A DNA stretch of 64,000 bases from Variovorax sp. 679 (lineage in GTDB: Bacteria > Pseudomonadota > Gammaproteobacteria > Burkholderiales > Burkholderiaceae_C), in assembly GCF_003952185.1 (NCBI RefSeq), contig NZ_RXFS01000001.1, positions 682,001-746,000 of the forward strand. Direction: 5' to 3'. The position numbers were made by a program, and so were the translations under genes. Under the pieces are notes generated by a model that ran no database searches, was not told where the DNA came from, and saw only the letters and a list, made by a program, of their open reading frames with translations. The stretch's first letter is position 1. Every line of letters begins with the position of its first letter. Below are positions 57,910 through 64,000 of this stretch, in pieces.

Positions 57910-58680
57910 ATGGAAGATAGCGAGCTGCTGCGCTATTCGCGCCACATCCTTCTCGAAGAGTTCGGCATCGACGGCCAAGCCCGCGTCAGTGCCGGACGGG
58001 TTCTCGTCATAGGCGCCGGCGGGCTGGGCTCGCCGGTGGCCCTGTACCTCGCGGCAGCGGGCGTCGGCCGCATCACGCTGGTCGACGACGACGAAGTCGA
58101 CCTCACCAACCTCCAGCGCCAGGTCGCCCACACCCACGGGCGCGTCGGCCTGCCCAAGGTCGAATCCGCCGCGCAGGCCATGCGCGACATCAACCCCGAC
58201 ATCGCCATCGAAACCCACGCGCTGCGCGCCGACGAGGCGCTGCTGTCGCGCCTGGTCGCGCAGGCCGACGTCGTGGTCGATTGCTGCGACAACTTCGCCA
58301 CCCGGCAGGCCGTCAACCGCGCCTGCGTCGCCCATGCGAAGCCGCTGGTGGCGGGCGCGGCGATCCGCTTCGACGGCCAGCTGAGCGTCTACGACACCCG
58401 CGACGACGCCTCGCCCTGCTACGCCTGCCTGTTCCCGCCCGATGCGGACTTCGAGGAAACGCGCTGCGCGGTGCTGGGCGTGTTCGGTCCCGTGGTGGGC
58501 ACCATCGGCACGCTGCAGGCCAGCGAGGCGCTGAAGCTGCTGGCCGGCATCGGCCCGTCGCTGGCAGGCAGGCTGCTGATGTTCGACGGACGCAGCACCT
58601 CCTTCGACACGCTGCGGGTCGCACGCGACCCGCACTGCAGCGTCTGCGCGCAGCGCGCGGCTCCTGCCTCGGCCCTCTAG
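57910..58680 (+). CDS. moeB: Molybdopterin-synthase adenylyltransferase (MoeB/ThiF family)
   Basis: Adenylates the C-terminus of MoaD (or ThiS) in molybdopterin synthesis, 256 residues. GAGGLGSPVALYLAAAGVG (35-53) is the ATP-binding motif. DDDEVDLTNLQRQVAHT, RFDGQLSVYDTR and the zinc Cys pairs CYAC and CSVC are present. It is the molybdenum-cofactor gene nearest the Mo enzymes, but 35 kb away. Overlaps the convergent AsmA-type gene by 4 nt. Confidence 0.93.
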   Translation: MEDSELLRYSRHILLEEFGIDGQARVSAGRVLVIGAGGLGSPVALYLAAAGVGRITLVDDDEVDLTNLQRQVAHTHGRVGLPKVESAAQAMRDINPDIAIETHALRADEALLSRLVAQADVVVDCCDNFATRQAVNRACVAHAKPLVAGAAIRFDGQLSVYDTRDDASPCYACLFPPDADFEETRCAVLGVFGPVVGTIGTLQASEALKLLAGIGPSLAGRLLMFDGRSTSFDTLRVARDPHCSVCAQRAAPASAL

Positions 58681-60713
58681 GAAGGCTGGGAAGGCTGCTT
58701 CGCGGCTTTTGCACGGGCGGCGCCGCTGGCCGCAGCTCCCGCAGTGGGCTTGTTGGCCTGTGCCAGCACGCCCTTGCAGTTTGAATCCTCCCCCGGACCG
58801 GTCTCGATGGTCGCCGCCAGCGCCAGCAGCGGATTGATGGCGCCCAGCGCCAGCGCGGCCAGCCCGCGCCCGGCAAGGGGCGCGATCTCGAGGCCGCCCT
58901 TCGGATCGGCGAAAGTGCCGCTCACCACGAGCGGCGTGCGGATCGACAGGATGCTCTTGCTCTTGGGCTCCGGACGGACCACGAAGTCCAGCCCCTCGGT
59001 CGCCAGGTTGGCCTGGCCGGTGGCAATGAAGACGGCGTTGGTGGTGTCCACCACCAGCGTGCGCCCCGTCATCAGCCCCTTGTTCACGTCGAAGGCCAGC
59101 GCCGCGCAGCGCAGTTCGACGTTGCGGTCGCCGCGCAGCATGAACTTGATGATGTCGCCGCCCACCAGCGTGGCGAACACCGGAATCAGGTTGCCGAACT
59201 GGCCGCGCCCCGAAATGACCGCCACGTCGCCCGACACGCCCCCGAGCCAGTTGGCCACGGTGCTGCCCGAGCCCGAGAGATTGATGCGCCCGTCCAGCCG
59301 CCCCACGCTGTTGCCCGTGGTTTCGAGCTTCGGGAACAGGCGGGCCAGCTGCATTCCCCGCGCGTCGAGCGAGGCGCGGATGTCCGCCGGTTTCTTCGAG
59401 CCGTCGATGCGGATCGCGCCGCCCAGCCTGCCGCCGGCAACGCCCAGCTCGAGCGGGTCGAGCGTGAGCACGCCCTCGGCCAGCTTCACCTGGACGCTGC
59501 CGCGTTCGAGCGGCACCTCGCGCACGTTGCGGATGCGGTCCGCCGTGTATTTCACGTCGGCGTTCATGGCGCGCAGGCGCTCGAAGTCGAGCGGCACGGC
59601 AGGCAGCACCTTGCCGCCGGGGCGCTTGACCTGGGCGACAGTGGGCGGCGGCGCCACGCCCTCCACGGTGGCGGCGGTGCGCGCCGTGGGCGGCAGGCCG
59701 ATGAGCGGGCCCAGGTCGTCCATGTCCATCACGCGCGAGCGCAGGTCGCCCGCCAGGTGCGGCAGCTTGCCGGCCTGGTCGAAGCGCATGTCGCCGGCGA
59801 TGTCGGACAGGCCCAGCCTGCCCTTGAGGCCGGTGGCCTCCCACAGCTTGCCGCGCTTGTCCAGCTTGCCGCTCACGATGTAGGGCGAGGTCTGCGGCAG
59901 CGCGATGCCCAGCAGCGGGAACAGGGCGCCCAGCGTCTGGCCCTTGATCTCGAACTTCGCGTCGATGCCGTCGAGCCCCGCCAGCCGCGCCACGGTGCCG
60001 GTCGCCTTCAGCTGGGTCTGGCCGGCGGCCGCGCTGATCTCCAGCGGAAAGGGCGACGCGCCGGTGGCGCCGATCTGCAGCACGTTGCCGGTGCGCCCGC
60101 TGGCTGTCAGCGGCTGCCCCTTGTAGCGGCCCTTGATGCGGTAGCTCAGCGGCATCTCGCCGCGGCTGCTGTCGTAGCTCAGGTCGGCGTGCAGATCGAC
60201 GCCCAGGTGCTTGGCGAGGAAATCGACCGCGCCGGTGTCGACCTGCACGAGGCCGATGGTGGGCACGGTGCCGCCCTCGGAGGTGTCCTTGCCGAGCGCC
60301 CAGGTGCGGCGGCCGTCGGCTTCCATCTGCAGCCCCACCGAGGGCGAGAAGAGCGCGAGCCGCGGGATGTCGACCTTGCCGGAGACCAGCGGCCAGATGC
60401 GGATGTCGAACTCGGCACGGTCCGCCTTGACCAGGTAGGGGTCGCGCGCCCACGAGGGGTTGGCGAACTCGAGGCCGTCGAAGCTGACGGTGGCCTGCCG
60501 CCACCCGAGCCCCACGTCGAGCCGCCTCGTGATCTCGAACTTGCGCCCGGTCTTCTCGCTGACGTAGCGGTTGACGGGCTCGCGCAGCACGTCCCACGGG
60601 AAGAAGGCGAGCCCGACGGCCAATGCGACGAACAGCAGCACGACGCCGGCCAGCAGCTTCTGCCAGAGCGGCCGGCGGCGCGGGATGTCGTTCGTCGTCT
60701 CGTTCTTTTCCAT
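58677..60713 (-). CDS. AsmA family protein
   Basis: 678 residues. An N-terminal membrane anchor (WQKLLAGVVLLFVALAVGLA) is followed by a large beta-rich body. Landmarks are FAFFPWDVLREPVNRYVSEK near the start, IWPLVSGKVDIPRLALFSPS and LEAGRRTW-like strands in the N-terminal domain, and a C-terminal AsmA-like part (AVFIATGQANLATEGLDFVV). AsmA proteins influence outer-membrane protein assembly or lipid transport. Divergent from the receiver gene at 60964; the 250 bp between them contain no recognised gene. Confidence 0.88.
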   Translation of the reverse strand: MEKNETTNDIPRRRPLWQKLLAGVVLLFVALAVGLAFFPWDVLREPVNRYVSEKTGRKFEITRRLDVGLGWRQATVSFDGLEFANPSWARDPYLVKADRAEFDIRIWPLVSGKVDIPRLALFSPSVGLQMEADGRRTWALGKDTSEGGTVPTIGLVQVDTGAVDFLAKHLGVDLHADLSYDSSRGEMPLSYRIKGRYKGQPLTASGRTGNVLQIGATGASPFPLEISAAAGQTQLKATGTVARLAGLDGIDAKFEIKGQTLGALFPLLGIALPQTSPYIVSGKLDKRGKLWEATGLKGRLGLSDIAGDMRFDQAGKLPHLAGDLRSRVMDMDDLGPLIGLPPTARTAATVEGVAPPPTVAQVKRPGGKVLPAVPLDFERLRAMNADVKYTADRIRNVREVPLERGSVQVKLAEGVLTLDPLELGVAGGRLGGAIRIDGSKKPADIRASLDARGMQLARLFPKLETTGNSVGRLDGRINLSGSGSTVANWLGGVSGDVAVISGRGQFGNLIPVFATLVGGDIIKFMLRGDRNVELRCAALAFDVNKGLMTGRTLVVDTTNAVFIATGQANLATEGLDFVVRPEPKSKSILSIRTPLVVSGTFADPKGGLEIAPLAGRGLAALALGAINPLLALAATIETGPGEDSNCKGVLAQANKPTAGAAASGAARAKAAKQPSQPS

Positions 60714-60963
60714 GGGTTCCTTGTAACTCCGGTAATGGGCTTGCCCCGGTCGGCGGCGGGCCGCAGAAACCGTGAGGCATTGCCTACGAAACGCTTCGCA
60801 GGCGGCTTGGCGGATGCATGCGTCGGAACCCGCCTACAACAGCCACACGCCGAAGCTTGCATGATGCGCAACGGAAACGCCTCACAGTTCGTCTACAGGC
60901 ATTTCCTGCCAACGGGCGCGCTGCGAATGCGCCTGCCCAACCTCGGAGGAAGAGCGGTTCGGC

Positions 60964-61374
60964 ATGGACTCCAGATTGCAGACCTATGTTGTCGAAGACA
61001 ACCTCACGATCCGTGAAAACCTCATTGGCACGCTGGAAGAACTCACCTGCTCCACCGTCGTCGGCTTCGCCGAAACCGAAAGCGGTGCACGCGCATGGCT
61101 GCTCGGCCACGACGGCGAGTGGGATCTCGTCATCGTCGATCTCTTCCTCAAGCAGGGCAGCGGCCTGGGCGTGCTCCAGGCCTGCCAGGCCCGCAAGCCG
61201 GTGCAGAAGGTGGTGGTGCTCAGCAACTACGCCACGCCCGACATCCGGAGGCGCTGCGCGGAGTTCGGAGTCGACGCGGTATTCGACAAGTCGAACGAGA
61301 TCGACGCGCTGGTCGAGTTCTGCCTGGTCCAGGCACGCGACCGGGCCTCGCGCTCCGCGCCCGGTGCGGGCTGA
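60964..61374 (+). CDS. Stand-alone receiver-domain protein
   Basis: 136 residues consisting of one receiver domain. Acidic pair E11-D12, phospho-Asp D59 in DLVIVDLFLKQGSGLGVLQA and Lys in FDKSNEIDALVEF are in place. It has no output domain, so it likely acts by protein contact. It is convergent with the LuxR-type regulator of the two-component pair at 61427-63515 and may be part of that circuit. Confidence 0.88.
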   Translation: MDSRLQTYVVEDNLTIRENLIGTLEELTCSTVVGFAETESGARAWLLGHDGEWDLVIVDLFLKQGSGLGVLQACQARKPVQKVVVLSNYATPDIRRRCAEFGVDAVFDKSNEIDALVEFCLVQARDRASRSAPGAG

Positions 61375-61384
61375 GCCAAAAGAA

Positions 61385-61408
61385 GGAGGGGCCGCATCGG
61401 GCCCCTTC
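61385..61408. terminator. Hairpin between convergent genes
   Basis: Stem GGAGGGGCC (61385-61393) with GGCCCCTTC (61400-61408) and a 6-nt loop gives nine pairs (one G-T). It stands 10 nt past the receiver stop and 18 nt past the end of the convergent regulator gene. No T-run follows, so it may be a weak or bidirectional terminator. Confidence 0.4.
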
Positions 61409-61426
61409 CCCGCCAGCCGGCCGGCT

Positions 61427-62059
61427 TCAGTCGATCAGCTTGTTCTTCAGCGCGTAGTACGTGAGGTCGCTGTTGGAGGAGAGATTCATCTTCTCCATCA
61501 GGCGCGTGCGGTAGGTGCTCACGGTCTTCACGGAAAGCGACAGCGTCTTGGCGATGTCGCCGGCGGTCTCGCCCTTGGCGAGCTTCAGGAACACCTGGAA
61601 CTCGCGCTCCGAGAGCTGCTCGTGCGGCGCGGCGTCGTCCTTGCGGTCGAGCTGGCGGGCCAGCAGTTCGGCCACAGCGGGCGTGATGTAGCGGCGGCCC
61701 AGCGAGATGGTGCGGATGGCGTTGACGATCTCGATGGGATCGCATTCCTTGTTGAGGTAGCCGCTCGCGCCCTGGCGGATCAGGTTCATCGCGTAGTGCT
61801 CTTCGGGGTAGCCGCTCAGGATCAGGATGCCCACGTCCGGCGCCTTGGCGCGGATCATGGCGAGCGCATCGATACCGCTTTGCCCGGGCATCGAAAGGTC
61901 CATGACCAGCACATCCAGCTCCGTGGTGCGCACCAGTTCGATGGCTTCGCGGCCGCTGGCTGCCTCGCCCGCCACGCGCAGGTCCACGTGCTCGGAGAAG
62001 AACTGCCGGAGGCCCGATCGCACGATGGCGTGGTCGTCCACAATTCCGATTTTGATCAT
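61427..62059 (-). CDS. LuxR-type (NarL family) response regulator
   Basis: 210 residues. Receiver domain IKIGIVDDHAIVRSGLRQFF with D54 as phospho-acceptor and K in GYLNKECDP, then a C-terminal helix-turn-helix LSEREFQVFLKLAKGETAGD and KTVSTYRTRLMEKMNLSSN. Divergent from the histidine kinase at 62166; the 106-bp gap contains GTTGCG (62079-62084) and CGCAAC (62096-62101), a possible own operator. Confidence 0.95.
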   Translation of the reverse strand: MIKIGIVDDHAIVRSGLRQFFSEHVDLRVAGEAASGREAIELVRTTELDVLVMDLSMPGQSGIDALAMIRAKAPDVGILILSGYPEEHYAMNLIRQGASGYLNKECDPIEIVNAIRTISLGRRYITPAVAELLARQLDRKDDAAPHEQLSEREFQVFLKLAKGETAGDIAKTLSLSVKTVSTYRTRLMEKMNLSSNSDLTYYALKNKLID

Positions 62060-62165
62060 CTGTTACTTTCGTCGATGTGTTGCGTACGCGGGCGTCGCAA
62101 CCTGCCTGGTCCCTGATTGTTATCAATTATTCACGAACTTGCGTCCAAGCAACCCTGAAAGTGTC

Positions 62166-63515
62166 ATGCACTGGTTAGCCCCTCCAAGAATGGCCGTGAG
62201 CCTGCTGCTTGCGGCCCTGGCCGCGCTGGCCCTCGTCGGCATCAACGAGGCCGGCTACCGGCAGTCCACCCGCGCCCTTGCCGACATCGACGAGGCGCAG
62301 CAGGTGCGGGGCACGCTCAACCAGATACTGCAGAACATGCTGGATGCCGAAACCGGCCAGAGGGGCTACCTGCTGACCGGCGAGGCGAGCTATAGAAAAC
62401 CCTACGACGACGCGGTCAAGCATGTCGACGGCCACCTCGCCACGCTGCGCCGGTTGTATGCCGGCCGCCCGACCGAGCTCACCCAGCTGGCCGAACTGTC
62501 GAAGCACGTGCTGCGCAAGGTCGCCGAAATGGACATGAGCGTGCGCCTGCGCCAGGACGGCAAGGACGACGCCTGGAAGTTCGTCATCACGACCGACGTG
62601 GGCCAGGAAGAGATGGAGGCCATCCGCGCGACGGCGGGCGAGCTGGTGAAGATCAGCAACAGCACCCTGAGCCTGAGCCAGGCGCAGGTGCTGCGCTCGC
62701 TGCAGCTGGCGCGCGTCGGCACCGCCGTCGTGGCGCTGGCCGCGCTGCTCGCCTTCTTCCTCTACCTGCGCCAGACGCACGCGCTGCGCTCCATCGGCGA
62801 GCGCCAGCAGGAGGCGCTGCAACGCGAGCGCAACGCGCTGGAAGACGAGGTGCGCGAGCGCACCGCCTCGCTGGCCGAACTGGCCACCCACCTGCAGGAC
62901 GTGCGCGAGACCGAGCGCGGCTTTCTCGCGCGCGAGCTGCACGACGAGCTGGGTTCGCTGCTCACCGCCGCCAAGCTCGACGTGGCACGGCTCAAGTCGC
63001 GCCTGGCCGACACACCCGACGCGATCCAGCGGCTGCAGCACCTGACCGAGCTGCTCAACAGCGGCATCGCGCTCAAGCGCCGGATCATCGAAGACCTCAG
63101 GCCGTCGTCGCTGGCCAACCTGGGGCTGGTCGCGTCGCTGGAGATCCTGGGACGCGAGTTCGGGGAGCGCTCGGGCCTTCGGGTGGAAATGGTGCTGGAG
63201 CCGGTGAGCATGGACGAATCGCGCCAGCTCACCATCTACCGCATGGTGCAGGAAAGCCTCACCAACATCGGCAAGTACGCCGAGGCCAGCGAAGCCACCA
63301 TCGTGCTGAAGAACTACGAGAACCACGTGGTGGTGGAAGTCGCGGACAACGGCAAGGGCTTCGACACGCAGCGCATGCGGCCGTCGACCCACGGCCTCGC
63401 GGGCATGCGGCACCGGGTGGAGGCGGCGCGCGGCAGGCTCACGGTCTCGTCGGCGCCGGGCAAGGGCACGCGGCTGAGCGCCATGCTCCCGGTCGTCAAG
63501 CCTGCTGCGGCCTGA
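62166..63515 (+). CDS. CHASE3-domain sensor histidine kinase
   Basis: 449 residues. Two membrane segments (about 10-27 and 183-203) flank a CHASE3 sensor domain (MLDAETGQRGYLLTGEASYR). A coiled linker follows, and then the HisKA_3 dimerisation part with the phospho-His in GFLARELHDELGSLLTAAKL (about residue 260) and an HATPase domain (RMVQESLTNIGKYAEASEA, VADNGKGFDTQRM, GLAGMRHRVEAARGRL). It pairs with the divergent regulator. The signal is unknown. Confidence 0.92.
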   Translation: MHWLAPPRMAVSLLLAALAALALVGINEAGYRQSTRALADIDEAQQVRGTLNQILQNMLDAETGQRGYLLTGEASYRKPYDDAVKHVDGHLATLRRLYAGRPTELTQLAELSKHVLRKVAEMDMSVRLRQDGKDDAWKFVITTDVGQEEMEAIRATAGELVKISNSTLSLSQAQVLRSLQLARVGTAVVALAALLAFFLYLRQTHALRSIGERQQEALQRERNALEDEVRERTASLAELATHLQDVRETERGFLARELHDELGSLLTAAKLDVARLKSRLADTPDAIQRLQHLTELLNSGIALKRRIIEDLRPSSLANLGLVASLEILGREFGERSGLRVEMVLEPVSMDESRQLTIYRMVQESLTNIGKYAEASEATIVLKNYENHVVVEVADNGKGFDTQRMRPSTHGLAGMRHRVEAARGRLTVSSAPGKGTRLSAMLPVVKPAAA

Positions 63516-63638
63516 TTCCCCTGCGAAGGCGGCACTTCCGCACACACCGCCGCCGGGCGACTCGGCCATCTCCTACGCACCCCAACCCCGGCCGCTGACA
63601 GGTCTGGCGCCGGCCCCCGCTTAAGGTTGCTCCTGTGC

Positions 63639-63671
63639 CATCCGGCTGTTGCCCTTCGGGGTTGCCGGATG
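63639..63671 (+). other. Long hairpin with UUCG tetraloop
   Basis: CATCCGGC (63639-63646) and GCCGGATG (63664-63671) form a perfect stem; inside it CCC-TTCG-GGG (63652-63661) forms a very stable C(UUCG)G loop. It lies between the histidine kinase and the DUF1328 gene, 53 bp before the latter. It lacks a T-run, so it is more likely an RNA-stabilising or attenuating structure than a classical terminator. Confidence 0.5.
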
Positions 63672-63723
63672 CGCCGTTCCGATGTTCTTCAAGACAGCGA
63701 GGCAAGCCTCGAAGGAGTTCCAC

Positions 63724-63888
63724 ATGCTGCATTACGCCGTGGTGTTTCTGGTCATCGCCCTGATCGCGGCCCTGTTCGGGTTCGGCGGCATCGCCGCCAG
63801 CGCGGTAGGCATCGCCAAGATCCTTTTCGTGATCTTCGTGATCCTCGCGATCGCGAGCTTCCTTGCCGGCTTGCTACGACGCAAGTAG
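63724..63888 (+). CDS. DUF1328 small membrane protein
   Basis: 54 residues, almost entirely two hydrophobic helices ([20 protein letters not shown] then [20 protein letters not shown]) ending LLRRK. Proteins of this kind are common and often stress-inducible, with unknown function. RBS AAGGAG lies 8 nt upstream of the ATG. It is followed by another small gene at the window edge. Confidence 0.9.
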   Translation: MLHYAVVFLVIALIAALFGFGGIAASAVGIAKILFVIFVILAIASFLAGLLRRK

Positions 63889-63942
63889 CGTCGTTACGAT
63901 CAACAGGCTTGCGCATTTCATTTTTCCGGAAAGGACCTTCAC

Positions 63943-64000
63943 ATGAACACGACGACCAAGACCCCCTCGCAACTCGCCGAAGACGCGCGCCAGACCGCCC
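63943..64000 (+). CDS. Partial small protein, probably DUF883/ElaB-like
   Basis: Only the first 19 residues (MNTTTKTPSQLAEDARQTA) are visible before the window ends. GGAAAGGAC precedes the ATG. Position behind a DUF1328 gene and the polar, helix-forming start suggest a DUF883-type ribosome- or membrane-associated stress protein, but this is inference. Confidence 0.5.
   Translation, partial: MNTTTKTPSQLAEDARQTA

Noticed and set aside
56263..60780. 1505-residue minus-strand open frame over ctpA, moeB and the AsmA-type gene
   Set aside because: It spans three real genes and has low-complexity His/Arg/Ala composition. Genuine proteins are readable in other frames or strands.

Overview
The window is a high-GC stretch of a betaproteobacterial chromosome. 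Gene content and order (panB-panC-queE-queD-nadA-nadC, secB-grxC-rhodanese-gpmA-ctpA-moeB, scpA next to nadB) look like the Comamonadaceae, and most like Variovorax or a close relative. That placement is inference from gene order and protein style; no database search was possible. There is no phage, integron, insertion sequence or CRISPR array, and no gap between genes exceeds 300 bases.

The left 30 kb is a metabolic island built on formate, selenium and molybdenum. A membrane-bound formate dehydrogenase operon (fdoG-fdoH-fdoI-fdhE, 2430-8334) has an in-frame TGA at 3015-3017 read as selenocysteine, with a hairpin of SECIS type just behind it. The same transcription unit continues with selA, selB and the selenocysteine tRNA gene (selC, 11704-11796). 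selD follows in the opposite direction. Divergent from selD is a four-gene ABC uptake system of the PhnCDE shape, and after it comes mnmH (tRNA 2-selenouridine synthase). The stretch therefore holds a selenoprotein, every gene for making and decoding selenocysteine, the selenium-dependent tRNA modification gene and a probable selenium importer. FdhD and a second, selenium-free FdhF/YdeP-type oxidoreductase follow. Next come a ParE-type toxin-antitoxin pair, the molybdate transporter in the unusual order modB-modA-modC, a short ModE regulator overlapping a TrmO-like gene, an oxalate/formate-type MFS transporter and a LysR regulator.

From 29.5 kb onward the region is mostly housekeeping: Mrp/ApbC, a patatin-like lipase, a diaminopropionate ammonia-lyase plus M20 amidohydrolase with a divergent Lrp regulator, small membrane proteins, YceH, NAD-type isocitrate dehydrogenase, MetG, an orphan HypX/HoxX, ScpA, NAD, pantothenate and queuosine precursor genes, GpsA, SecB, Grx, GpmA, CtpA, MoeB and an AsmA-type protein. 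The window ends with a two-component pair (CHASE3 histidine kinase and LuxR-type regulator) and small stress-type membrane proteins.

The most interesting non-coding signals are: (i) a 33-bp motif found twice, upstream of the FdhF/YdeP gene and upstream of the OFA transporter, probably the operator of the nearby LysR protein; (ii) a 125-bp imperfect inverted repeat directly behind selC; (iii) an 85-bp double-hairpin repeat present twice, each time just behind a stop codon inside a selenium- or molybdenum-related operon; (iv) a ModE-like operator in front of modB; (v) interlocked TGTCGCA repeats upstream of the formate dehydrogenase operon. Alignments and palindromes were done by eye.
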